From Bettongia penicillata ogilbyi (Eukaryota > Chordata > Mammalia > Diprotodontia > Potoroidae): 64,000 nt of DNA. Below the pieces are notes generated by a model that was given only the letters and a program-made list of their open reading frames with translations, made no database searches and was not told the origin of the DNA. The position numbers and the translations under genes are program-made. Below are positions 33,201-46,800 of the stretch, in pieces (position 1 is the first letter of the stretch; the number at the start of each line of letters is the position of its first letter). Location: positions 6,284,215 to 6,348,214 of the forward strand of contig JAJHZJ010000009.1 of NCBI GenBank assembly GCA_023548195.1, given 5' to 3'.

Positions 33201-36200
33201 CATGGCCTGAGCCCACCGGACATCCCCCTGGGATGTCTGGGATACAGAGGCCCCGCCCTCCATGTCTTTCCCTGATGGTAAGAATATTTCCTCATCAGAA
33301 TTGAAAGGCGGGAACATTTGCACGTGCTCAAAGAAGCTCTCTATAGTCTTATTTTTCTTCCCTTTTCTGGGCATTTTCCCAGCCAGTTACTTGACTTCTG
33401 AGATTCCTATCCACCCCCGCCTAGATCCGCCCAGCTAGTGCTTGGGGTCTGAGATTCAAATGGGCTTTCCGTGGCAGGTTTGGCTGCTATCCAATGTGAG
33501 CTTAAGTTCTGGTGCTTGGGTGGGAGCAGGGCCACCTCCCAGGCTCAGTTCCCTCAGGGGCTTTATGCTCCCCTCTAGGCCAGCCCAGAGTTTCTTTCAC
33601 TGACCTGTAGCGCCTGTGGGCGGAGGGACCTTCCCGGCCGCCAGAGGTTCCGTCCCTGAAGCCTGCCCTGATCCGCTCCTCTGGGGCCGCGGCCAGGGCA
33701 GCTCAGTGGTGGGCTCCGTTTTCTGGGGCGCGACGTACCCCTGGGGACAGCTCTCCAGGGCTCTCTGGAACAGAGATCTTTTCCACTGTGTTTCTGTGCG
33801 CCTTGCAGTGATCCAGAATTTGTGGGGAGTTCTTCTTGCAGGAAATATATGGGCTGTGGGTTCCGAGCTAGCATATGTGAGTCTTTCTTCTCCGCCATCT
33901 TGGCTCCACCCCCTCAGAAGATTCTTAGTAGAATTTTTCTCCTTCCTGATCTTCTGTAATACATGTTGGAGAATAATAAGCCATGGTTTGTTTTTATTTT
34001 CAAGTTTTCTAGTTGCCTTTTGTTTTTACTGTGGTATAAAAAATATTTCAGCAAAACCAACTGACATAAGCAATTGTATCTGATAATGTATATTTCATTC
34101 TATATCTTTAATGCCCCAACTTTGACGTGTATCATCAGTTTCCTGGAACCAGAATTTCTCATTACAATTCATTTGAGTTTAGCTGCCTTTTGGTGTTTTA
34201 TTTATATTATTGTGATGCTCTCTATTCTCTTGGTTCTGTTGATCCGAACCACTTCATACAGATCTTCTCATGTGTTTTCTGAATTTCTTGTATTTGTATT
34301 CTATTGCATTGATACGTCACAGTTTGTTAACCTGTTCTCAATTAAGAGCACTAGTTTTTATTTCCAGTTGTTTTGTTTTGCTACAACAAAAAGTGCTGCC
34401 ATGAATATTTTGTTATTTATAGGACTTTTTTGTCATTGATCTTATTGAGGTGTACATGCTTGGCAGCATAGCACTGCTGAGTCTAAGGATGGTATGAGAT
34501 TAGTTACTTCACATAATTTCAAATTAATTTGCAGAATCAGTAGACAATTTTGGCTGTAGCTCTCTTCTTCATGATTCTCTAGGGTATATTCATCATGATT
34601 TCTTTTTTTAATATAAATTTATTTATTTAACTTTTTACATTCATTTTCACAAAATTTTGGGTTCCAAATTTTCTCCCCATTTATCCCCTCCCTCCACCAC
34701 AATACACCGAGCATTCTAATTTTCCCTATCACCAATCTGCCCTCTCTTCTATCATCCCTCCCTTCTCTTGTCCCCATCTTCTCTTTGTTCTGTAGGGCCA
34801 GATGACTTTCTATTCCCCATTAACTGTATTTTCTTATTTCCTAGTAGCAAGAACAATACTAAACAGTTGTTCCTAAAACTTTGAGTTCCAGCTTCTCCCC
34901 ATCCCTCCCTCCCCACCCATTCCCTTTGGGGAAGGCAGGCAATTCAATATAGGCCCTATCTGTGTAGTTTTGCAAATGACTTTGATAATAGTCATGTTGT
35001 GTAAGACTAACTGTATTTCCCTCCATCCTATCCTGCCCCCATTGTTTTTATTCTGTCTTTTGATCCTGTCCCTCCCCAAGAGTGTTGACTTCAAATTGCT
35101 CCCTTCTCCCATTGCCCTCTCTTCCACCATTCCCCCCACCCTGCTTATTCCCTTCTCCCCCACTTTCCTGTATTGTAAGATAGGTTTTCATACCAAAGTG
35201 AGTGTGCATTTTATTCCTTCTTTTAGTTGACTGTGATGAGGGTAAACTTTTTTTTTTCTCAGCTCCCCTCTTTTTCCCTGTACTAAAAAGTCTCCTGCTT
35301 GCCTCTTGAATGAGATATAATTTACCCCATTCCATTTCACCCTCTCTCCTCTCACTACATTTCTTTCTACCATTTACCTTAATTTCTTTTAAGATATGGT
35401 CCCATCCTATTCAGTTCACTCTGTGCTCTCTGTCTCTGTATGTGCGTGCATGTGTGTATGTGTGTGTGCGTGCATGCGTGTACATGTGTGTGTGTATGTG
35501 TGTGTGTGGTCCCACCAACTACCCAGATACTGAAAAGTTTTAAGAGTTACAAATATTGTCTTTCCATGTAGGAATGTAAACAGTTCACCTTTGGTAAGTC
35601 CCTTATGACTTCTCTGTGCTGTTTACTTTTTCATGCTTCTTCTCATTCTTGTGTTTGAAAGTCAAATTTTCTTTTCAGCTCTGGTCTTTTCATCAAGAAT
35701 GCTTGAAAGTCCTCTGTTTCATTGAAAGACCATATTTTCCCCTGAAATATTATACTCACTTTTGCTGGGTAGGTGATTCTTGGTTTGAGTCCTAGTTCCT
35801 TTGACTTCTGGAATATCCTATTCCATGCCCTTCGATCCCTTAATGTAGAAGCTGCTAGATCTTGTGTTATCCTGATTATATTTCCACAATACTGGAATTG
35901 TTTCTTTCTAGCTGCTTGCAATATTTTCTCCTTGACCTGGGAATTCTGGAATTTGGCCACAGTGTTCCTAGGAGTTTCTCTTTTTGGATCTCTTTTAGGC
36001 GGTGATCGATGGATTCCTTCAATGACTTATTTTGCCCTCTGATTCTAGAATATCAGGGCAGTTTTCCTTGATAATTTCATGAAAGATGATGTCTAGGCTC
36101 TGTTTTTGATCATGGCTTTCAGGTAGTCCCATAATTTTTAAATTGTCTCTCCTGGATCTCTTTTCCAGGTCAGTTGTTTTTCCCATGAGATATTTCACAT

Positions 36201-39200
36201 TCTCTTCCATTTTTTCATTCTTTTGGTTTTGTTTTGTGATTTCTTGGTTTCTCAGAAAGTCATTAGCCTCCATCTATTCCATTCTCATTTTGAGAGAACT
36301 ATTATCTTCAGTGAGCTTTTGAACCTCCTTTTCCATTTGGCCTATTCTGCTTTTGAAAGCATTCTTCTCCTCATTGGCTTTTTGAACCTCTTTTGCCAAT
36401 TGAGTGAGCCTATTTTTCAAGGTGTTATTTTCTTCATTTTTGGGGTCTCCTTTAACAGGGTATTGACCTGTTTTTCATACTTTTCTTGCATCTCTCTCAT
36501 TTCTCTTCCCAGTTTTTCCTCCACCTGTCTAACTTGATTTTCAAAATCCTTTTTGACCTCTTCCATGGCCTGAGCCCACCAGACATCCACCTCGTATGTC
36601 TGGGATAGAGAGGCCCCAACCTCCACGTTTTTCCCTGATGGCAAGCATTGTTCCTCCCCATCAGAAATGAAAGGAGGAAACATCATCTGTTCCCCAAGAA
36701 AGTAGCTTTCTATTCTCTTATTTTTCTTCCCTTTTCTGGGCATTTTCCCAGCCAGTTACTTGACTTCTGAGTTTCCTGTCCACCCCCACCTAGATCCGCC
36801 CAGCTAGTGCTTGGGGTCTGAGATTCAAATGCTGCTCCCCAGCCTCAAGGCTTTCAGTGGCGGGCAGGGCTGCTGTTCTATGTGAGCTTAAGTTCTGGTG
36901 CTCAGGTGGGGGCAGGGCCACCTCCCAGGCTCAGTTCCCTGAGGGGGTTTATGTAGAGACCTTCAGGAATGGATCTGAGGTCCCGCCCGTCCCAGGAGCG
37001 CCTGGCCACTGCCTCTTCCACCACCTCCCAAGGGGCCTGAGTTACGGAGACACACCTCCCCTCTCGGCCAGCCCGGAAGTCTCTCTCACTGACCTGTAGC
37101 ATCTGTGTGGCCACCGGAGATTCCATCCCTGAAGCCTGCTGGGATCTGCTCCTCTGGGGCCGCACAGCCAGGGCAGCTCAGGGGTGGGCTCCGCTGTCCT
37201 GAGCGCGACAGACCCCTGGGGATGGCTCTCCAGGGCTCTCTGGAACAGAAATCTCTTCCACTGTGTTTCTGCGCGCCTTGCAGTGATCCAGAATTTGTGG
37301 GGAGTTCTTTTTGCAGAAAATTTATGGGCTGTGGGTTCGGAGCTAGCATATGTGAGTCTTTCTACTCCACTATTTTGACTCCTCCCCCCCATCATGATTT
37401 CTACAAAGTGAAAGAGGATGACCATGTGTAACATAAAATGGTGAATGTTGGTATACTCTGAAATTAAATCCACAAATTTTAATCTTCTGGTTTTGTAAGA
37501 ATATTCACACGAATATGGTCAATTTCTCTAGGAATACATCACTTCCTTGGTTGTTGAGCAAGTCACATTTAGAGTATGAATAGTTAGTTTGATGTGTATA
37601 CATTAACCTGAAAACTGTTTTGTGCTTGTTTACGTCTTCTGTCTTTCTTTCCCCTGTTTTACTCCAGGCACTATTGAAACTGAAGGAGGCTATGAAGGCC
37701 TTAGTCTGTTTTTATGTATTTATCAGCTATTTTCATGGGTCATTGTGGCCAAAGAATCAATCATAGTGGCCAGTCTTTCTGTATTTAGTTTAAGCTGACT
37801 AAGCTGGTCCTTGGCTGACACAGTCTTTGCTGGACTGCGTGTCGCTCTGATCCCTTCTTAATGCTGTTAATTATATCAGGTTTATCAGATGGATGGGTGG
37901 ATGGATGGATGGATGGATGGATGGATGGATGGATGGATGGATGGATGTTCTTGGTTGCTTGTATGCTGCCTCCTTTATATATGTATTTTTTTTAGCTTGA
38001 TGTAGAATCTGCTAGATATTGTCTATCCCTTTAGAACCCATTCACTTTACCACACCTCTACTATTGCAGTAGCTTACTGGTTAGTTTCATCTTCCATGTA
38101 TTTTTCAGGTTGATTTTCTAATACTCCAGTTTGACCCTGTCTGTCTTGTCAGTCTCGTCTGTCTTGTTGGTCTTATGCCCCTCCCTCTCCCCCCATTCAG
38201 TAAACTCCATTATGATTTTCCTGTTACCTCCAAGTTCAACTATAAAATCCTCTGACTCTGGGCATTTTCACAGGCTGTTATTCCCCTTCCTTCTCTTTAC
38301 CTTCTCCTCTTAACTTCCTTCAAGTCTCAGCAGAATTTTTACAAGAATTTTGTGACAAACTTTTTGTGAACCTTCCAGATTGCTCCCCTTAAAGATTATT
38401 CCAGTTATAATTTCTTCAGCAGTGTAATGTGTCTTATCGACTAAGTAGGTCCTTAACATATGTCCAGTGATTTGAATCTTTAGAAAAGTCTGTGTTCCTA
38501 CCTTGTTCCTACCCCTTCCTGATTCATGAAGTACTTGATTCATGGACTTAGACTTTATGCCTTGGAATTCTGTATGACTCTTCCCTCTTTCCAAGACATG
38601 CTGCACATGAACTCTTGCCTTTTCTCCTTCCTTTGCTACTACCTACCTAGAATGCAGGTTTCTGTCAGTGTTTCCAATAATCCTCAATGCCACTGTGCTA
38701 CTTCATTGAGAAGATTCTGCTTCTCTGGGAATATCTTCCCTTCCATTCCTAACCCTCTGTATCTTCATCCAATCCTCCCTTTTGATCTCAGAGAAGATGG
38801 TCCTTTTGCCCAGACCTCTTTTCTTCTTTTTTTCCACACTACAAAGTTGTAATTCAGAGAGAGGTTCATATATATGGAGCTTGAAAGAACCTCAGAGTAC
38901 ATGTAGTCCTGCTGCCCTCATTTTGCAGATGGGAAACTGAAGCCCAGGATGGTCAATGACTTGTACAAGATCACACAGAGTAAACCTCAAAAAAGAGTGG
39001 GACTTCAACTAAAACCAGGGGTCACACTAGGTTAAGAATATTTTAAATTGTCAAAACCTAAACATGAAATTACAAGTAGTCCTTGAAATAGAAAAGCCTT
39101 TACATAGACTCAGTTTTAATATTTTACTGTTATTTAGTGGCAGGGAAGTAGACTGCTCCCTCAGTCTTGATAGTGTCCAAATCTTTCTCCCTGTTCTTAT

Positions 39201-42200
39201 TTCACTTCCTTCCCTCCTGACTTGATCAGGTATTTCGTACCTATGCTTGTTGTCTTATACCCTTGAATTCCTCATTCCCTGTTCTTCATCATTTCTACTC
39301 TCCCAGCTCAGGCTTGTACACCATCCTATTCATATTCCTGTTCTTGAACATTAGAAATACTATGGAATAAAACTACCAAACTTGATAAATAGGTCCATTT
39401 AGAACACATTGTCTGGTTGCTGCATTAAAAAGTTATTTCTTGATTACTAACATTTCCTCCTTTTGGTTATTCCAGTTTTTGTTTTTGCTTTTTTTCTCCT
39501 TTACTTTTTGTATTATAACAATACTTATTTATTCTCTAGTAAGTGCAAAGCACTTCATATACATTATTTATTCCTGGTTGCCCTGGGGAGGATAGTTGCA
39601 GATATCCCTATTTTACAGATGAGAAAACTAAGGCTTAATTTCCTGTGACTTGTTCATTGTCATGCAACTAGCATCAGAGGTGGGCTTTGAATTCAAACCC
39701 TTGACTGACTTCATATTCTAGCACTGTTTCTACTAATCCAGTCTCTGCTATGTGACTGGAAAAAATCATCGTATTGGAGAATTTCTTTAGCATTTTTCTT
39801 CCATTCTTGTTTTTTTTTCTGTCTTCACTCATCTTCTTCCTTCCTGCCTCAGAGAATAAGATGACATCTGCCTTTGCCAAAGTTTAGTTCTTCAGCTTGT
39901 CTTTCATTCCTCACTCCTCTCTGGTCTTGCTTCATCAATCATTTCCTCTTGAAAGACTAAAGATGTATACTGATTTTCCATGTCCTGCAAATGGGTTTCA
40001 AAATCCCTTACTTTAAAAACAAAAAAACCTGATGTTTGCTGTGAGACCTCCACTAGTGCATATTCCCTATTTCCTCCCCTTTTTTAAAGTAGTTTTTTAA
40101 TTGATAATTTTTTTTTTACATTTTCTTTACATTTTTTTACATTTTCTAAATTTCCCCCTTTAACCTCCATTCTCTGAGGACCCGTCCCCTCTTTGTTTTC
40201 TTTCTAGATCATTGCTTGACTTTTTGCCGCTTTACTTTTTTAAACCATTGTAAATTACAGTTGCAATTATATTAGGAGATTATTGAGTTCTTGTGAACAA
40301 GGTGGGAACCTAGACATTCATAGCATTGTTTTTATGAGGACGTAGATTATAAGTTATAAATAACTAATAAAATCTGTAGATAAATTGGGGGTCATTTGTT
40401 ATCATACGTTTATGTGATTGTGCAGGATGATCCATTAAATGAAAGCTTCATCAGTGTGAATCAATTTATACTTTTATTAGATCAACTTGAACGATCACAT
40501 GACATGCAATTAAATACTTAATTGCGTGCACAGCATGATTCTAACTATTTAGAAGAATACAATTCTGATAGTCGTTGGCTGCCTTTTAGTAACTTAAAAA
40601 TCTACTTGGGGAAGTGACTTGTGTAAAAGGAAAGGAGAATATGAAATAATATGTAATGAAATGATGAATTATATGGTATAAATAGGTGGCCTGGAAATTA
40701 AAGCAAGTGATTGCTTATTTAGGAAAGCCTGAGTTGTTTTTTGAGCTTGATGATCAGTTTTCTTTAATTTGATAGAATTTCATGATAAGATAATGTGTGT
40801 GTGCAAAAATATGAAGACATTTATATATGTAGTAAATCAGTTGAAATAAATGCTTGCTATATCTAGTTTTACTTTGATGAAATTATAGAACATTCATAAT
40901 ATATTCAGGTTTCTGTAATGAATCTGGTAGCTCTTTTGTAATGGTACTCTTAATGAGTTGATAGTGCTTAGTTATCCATGGAGCCATCTTTATATAGTGG
41001 ATGAAGAGTTAGGTTTAATCCAGGAAAACATGAGTCCTTTCTCTGACTCCCCTGAGCAAGTCTCTTAACCTCTCAGTGCCCCAAGTAGTTGATCTGCTTC
41101 TCACTGGGACTTCCCTATACCACAAAAAGTACTAATCAAAGTACTAGCCAAAAAAACCCAAATAATTAGAGTCTAGAACTGCAAGGAACCTTAAGAGACC
41201 ATCTGCTCTGAGCTCAGATGGGAAAGCTGAGGCCCCAAGAGATTTTTAAGTGGCCTGCCAAGAATTACAGAGTTGGTAAGTCCCATTACTTATTTTTTAA
41301 ATACATTTTTATGTCACCTATATTTCCCAGGATATCTTTTCACCTCCTCCCAGAATCATCCTCTATAAAAAAGAATGAGGAAAAAAATTTCAGCAAAACT
41401 ATCCAACATCAGAAGTCTTATATAGTGATCTACTCTCATTCTCATAATACATTAACAAAGAGAAAGGAAAGGAGGTGTCTTATATTTCTTTTCTAGGGCC
41501 AAGTTTGTCATAATTTTTGCAACATTTAGTTTTATTTGTTTTGTTCTTTCCATTTAAGTTGTTGTGGTCATTGTGTATATTTTCCTGTCTTTATATATTT
41601 TCATGCTTTTCTGTATTTGCCATTCATTAATTGTGTATCTTGTTCCCTGTTTTCTGCTGTTACAATGATGAAACACTAGTATCTAGCCCAGTTTTATTTT
41701 TCTTTTAGGTAAAAAACAAGAAACAGATGAACTATGTGGAGATGCTTCAGTGGAAGATGATACATTTGTCAAGGTATAGTTTTAAATATTCAGCTTGAGT
41801 TGTTAATTTCTCTCTGTGAATAGGATCAAGGCTTAAGGTAGTTAATTGCCATTTCAAGGAAAGAAGGTCTGTTACTTTGTTTATAATCAGATACAAGTTA
41901 GGTTACTCATTTCAGACAAAGTTGCTGATACAGTGCTACTGTCATGCATTTTGTAGCTTCCATAGCAACTTACATAAAGTATCTCCTTTGATTTTCACAA
42001 TAATATTTTCACAGGTAGTATACTATTTGATCCTCACTCACAGCAGTAGCGTGAGTTAAAATGAGCAAACATTTTCCCCATTTTAAACATGAATTAATTG
42101 TGTCTTAGCGAGAGTAAGTATAGCTAGCTAATGTTTAGAGTAGGCATCACATATTTTGTCTGCAAGTCGACAATTTACAAGTTGGCAAGTTATAATGTTT

Positions 42201-43775
42201 CCATTGTAAAGAGCTCCTTTTCTTTAAGGTGAGCTATATACCTGCACAGAGTAAAGATGGGCTTCATAACTAATAAGTCAGGAAACTATTTACACATTGA
42301 CTTGACCTGTAGAAAGTACCCCTCTTTATACCTCCTGGACTCCATTCAGGGAGGCATCCATATACAGAGAAGGGCATATGTGGAGCTGTTAGTCCTCTCT
42401 TTTTTTTAAGTTTTTAAAGTTGAAGTTTCTTTGCTGTCCTCTCTTTTCCCTTGATGCTTCCGGCTCTTCTCATACTTCCTGGTGTCAGTTTTCTTTTAAG
42501 GGTTAGTTGCCCTTGGGTTAATCAGGTTCTTCCCTCTTACTTGACCCTCTCTGTAAGTATGCTACATTAGGGCATTTCAACTAGGAAAGTAATTAAGGAG
42601 TGAATTATTTCCTTCTCCCCAAATGAATTTGATGCAGTTTCTTGGGGAAGCATCCCCCTTTCCTTGCATGGGTGAGTTTTCTCTCAAATGAAAGCAGCAT
42701 TATTTCTAAATTTTAGAAGAGAAAAGAAAAGAAAAAACTGCTTCTCCCAGACCCAGACTCCACCAGCCATCTTGGGCAAGATAGATTAGTAACCTAGGTT
42801 GTGCACAAGAATTTGGATCTTATATTCCTGGAGTGAAAGGGTACATGTTATGTGGCTCAGGTTGTCTGTATCTGGGGCTCAGAAACTCTCCTCCCCTTCC
42901 TCCCACAAATATATACAGTGACAAAAATGTATTAGAGATACTGGGACCTTCTTTAAGAATGATACCCCATCCACTGTTCCACATTCCTTTCCTGAACATG
43001 ACACCCCCTGCTGGAACTAGAAATCTTTAGGGCAGCTTCCTGATTTGTCTGGTATCCTCTTCTACTTGCCTCCCTTGAACTTGCTTATATCAAAGTAGTA
43101 TTAATCACAGTCATTTAAGGGAACCGCTTAGCTTTTGGTATTTGTTCCTAATTCTATGTAGCATATTATTTATTTATACATATCATTAATTATGTCAGAT
43201 TAACTGTTTTATTTGCAACACTAAACTGTTTCATGTATGCTCAGTCTTCATAGTTTGTTCAGTAGCATGGTCATCCACTCACAACATAAGAAGAGGGAAC
43301 GTTGTTTGTGAACATGTATTGAAAGAGGTAACCATGTCCCAAACCAAAATGGTTAAGATTAATTGATATAATGTGCCATGCAATGAACTCCTGTAATCAG
43401 CTATTTTCCCAAAGCTGAAATTTGCAAGTGGTTTGTAAGATTGAATTTTGAAGTATGGCTTGTGGGAATGGTGAGATGTATTTTTGGTGAAATCATATCT
43501 TTTGTACAGCACCTAAAATGTGGCTTGGGAATTGTATATTAGTTTTTTAGAAGGTCAGAATGCCTTTAAAAGCAATTTAAATTTTGTCCTTTCCAAAAAG
43601 TGAGGGACTTGGCACTTAAAACACTTAACTTCATTTACTTTGGATAATAATGCCTGTCATTTTACAGTATAGTTGATTTAAAATGTTTGAAGATTGTTTC
43701 TGGAATAAAATAAGTGTCTGTTCAAAATTTGGGGGGAGGAGGATATATTGTTAAAAGAACAGGTTAGAAAATTGT

Positions 43776-43806
<31 letters not shown>

Positions 43807-46800
43807 GAGGTAAGATAGTCAGTGGTATTCAAGCTAATGGCCTTGGTTGTATCAAATGTTCTTGACATTAAAAGGAAAGTGAATCAGAGAATCAAGAGAC
43901 CAGTGATCCGGATGGAAATGATGAATTGAAGGACTCTGAAGAATTTACTGAAAATGACGAAGAAAATAATAATTCCAAGGACTTGTCTGCTGCTGAACAG
44001 CATAAAAAAGATCAGGAATTAAAACAGGCAGAAGCAGCACAAGGCAAAGAAAAAGACCTTGAAAATCAGGTATTTTACTGCCTTTGTTAATGTTCTGCAA
44101 ATTATTCCCCTCTCCTCTTTTTCAAGTAACCAAGACATAATTATTTTTCTAGTCAATTGTGTATAGTTATGTTTGGCTTCCAAATGTTTAATGAGACATT
44201 TAACTAATTTAATATTTAATCAAATATTTAATCTGAACTCTCATATTGCAGCTATTCCAAACCCTGTTTTTGAAAGTAATTGAACTGGGAACCAATTTTG
44301 GAATCTGCTGGTATTATCAAAATAAGTATTTCTCCATCTCTTTGAAGGAGCTTAAAGAAAATTTTTCTGATTTCTTGATATTTTAAGTGACATGTTCTGT
44401 AGCTGGAATTATTTTATTATTAAATGTTGATTTTAGTACCTACTGTGCCATCGATATGCTATAGAAAGAGTATGATACGCATATATCTCTTTTCACATCA
44501 CTAATATACTTTATTCAGCCAAATTTGTAATTCCCTTTTAACTTAGGAAAATGAAGGCCAAGAAGGTGAAGATGACACCTTTCTTACAGTCCCAGTAAGT
44601 TTGACATTGTTTTACTTATTTGATTTTATAGGAGTAAAGGCTTATCAAAGTAATCTTATTTTGGCCCCAAAATTCTGTTATGCATAAAACTTTCTTAACT
44701 ATAATGTTAAATATTTCAGTTGCTACTAAAATGATTAAGAATTTACTGAACCCATAGAAAGATTTGTCCCATTTTATATAAGGAGCATAAATGAAACGTT
44801 TCTACTCTGAAACACCACTTGCCTTTTGACTTAGTGTTTTAACTTTTCTGAAACTGATGCTCCTGTTGTTTTAGATTTATGTTTCTTAAGTTTTGAAAAC
44901 TATCCTGAAAAAGTGCTATATACATGACTTGAGCCTTTTAGAGATTTAATTATGGGAATTTTATAACTCTAGGGGAGTTAATTTTTTTAATATAAATTTT
45001 AATTCCATTATGTATCTAGAAACTTGAGCACTGAATTTAGAGTAAAAAGAGCTGTTCATATCGTGATTCTGTTCTTTACTGTGAGTTTGACCTGTCCAGG
45101 CCTATATTTCCTCATCTTTTGAATGAAGGGGTTGGATGAGATGATTTCATGATCGTATAAAATGTCATGACTCAGTTTTTCTATAGAAAAGGCATGTTAG
45201 AGTAGTTTTGTCTTAATAGTGGAAAGTCATCTTTGACAGTAAGCTCAGTAGAAGGTTCCATTTGTATCACAAGGTGATGGTGAGCTTGCCAGAACACTAT
45301 GTTAAAAATGTACTTTCCTTTGGGCAGAAAGTCTTTTGCTAAATAATTAGTATTTTATTCCCTATAATTCACAGGATTGGGTCCCTAATCTAATAAGCCA
45401 AGACTTTTTGTAAAATCCCTCTTAAAATGTTGAGTTTATATTGTTTGGTTGCCTTCAGACTTCATGTCTTTCAAATATTCTCCATTGGCCAACCCTCTAA
45501 TCTTGAAGGACTTTGAGTTTTTTAAAATATCCGTATTGCAAGGCTTCTAAAGTGACTCAAAAAACAATTCCCAAAGATCATTTCCAAACCTGTTTTGAGT
45601 GGAGCAACTTTGAAGACCATTTTAAAAATAGAACCTGGATATTTTTAGCTAACCGTTGAAAAATTTTAAAATTGTATTTTTCTCTAGCCAACTTGATCAT
45701 TCCACAAATAAGTCATTCATATTTTCTCCTTTATGATAGTATCTCTGTCTAGAAGGAATCCCTCTAATAAAATTAATAGCTGATGTAATGTAGTCAATCA
45801 TTTGGGTCCTGTGTTCCGTTCCCCGCCCCCATCTGCCTCATAAAAGCAAGCTTTGCTGTACATTTTGCTTCCATATTGATAGATCTTTCTTGGATTAGTC
45901 TTCCTCACACTAATCTCTGTCTTTGATTTATCTCTAGCTCTTATAGCTAGAACCATACAGTGCAATAGTTGCAGAGTATTTGTTCTATATTCTTATTTGG
46001 CATACAGGTTCCTCTGAGGCAAAATAGATATAGTAGTGTTAGATATTTGGTAGACATTTTAAAAGAACTTGATTCTTTTAGTTTTTAAACCCAGCCTTCC
46101 ATGTATAATGTCAAATATGTTAGAGCATAGATCTCTGTGCTTTCTGAAAGAGGACCTACTTGTCATTTTCTTGTGAGGAAGGAGGATCTCCCTTGCCTTA
46201 TTAGAAAAGTGTGCCTTCCACACAGCCTGTAGGAGAGTTTTTAGTAGGTATTTAGGGGATGCTTTTTAGCAATAGCAGAAAATAATTTTTTATTTCATTT
46301 TGTTGAAAGACTAAGTGTATCCTTTATAGCCTCCAGAACCCAGGGTAAAAGATGGCATGCCAGAAGTAGAGGCTTTGTGTGTGACCTTCAGTCGTTCAGT
46401 CTGTGGCTAGATATTTGTAAACTTAGGTTCATGATAACATAAGACAAAATTGATGTGGTTTATTTTTTATATTTTTTTTAGCCTTTCTAATTTGAACCCC
46501 CTACAGTTTGGAATAACTAATGCCCTCTGGATTATTTAGTAGGATAGGTATGAAAGAGAAAGGTAGAGCCATGAATTTATGTCTCCCTTTAGTCACAGAG
46601 GAACAGAAGTCAGACTGATTTGACGTTTTGATTTAGTATTTTATTTTTCCCCAGTTACATATAAAAAGAATTAACATTTTGTTTTAAAACTTTGAGTTCC
46701 AAATTCCTTTCCTTCCTCCTTTCCCACATGCCCTTTCTACCCCCTGTTGACAAGGCAAGTAATTCAATGTAGATTATACATGTGTAGCCAATGCAAAACA

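Larger units (their letters stand above)
34604..37389 (-). mobile_element. Near-full-length HAL1-like retrotransposon with decayed ORF1
   Basis: 2,786 bp: 5' UTR 37,389-36,744, ORF1 36,743-35,643 and 3' UTR 35,642-34,604. A 13-bp target duplication CATCATGATTTCT flanks it (34,591-34,603 and 37,390-37,402). Its 3' UTR is nearly identical to that at 31,591-32,600 and differs more from the copy at 13,480, which suggests two subfamilies. Both intron 2 copies are antisense to SLTM. Confidence 0.88.
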
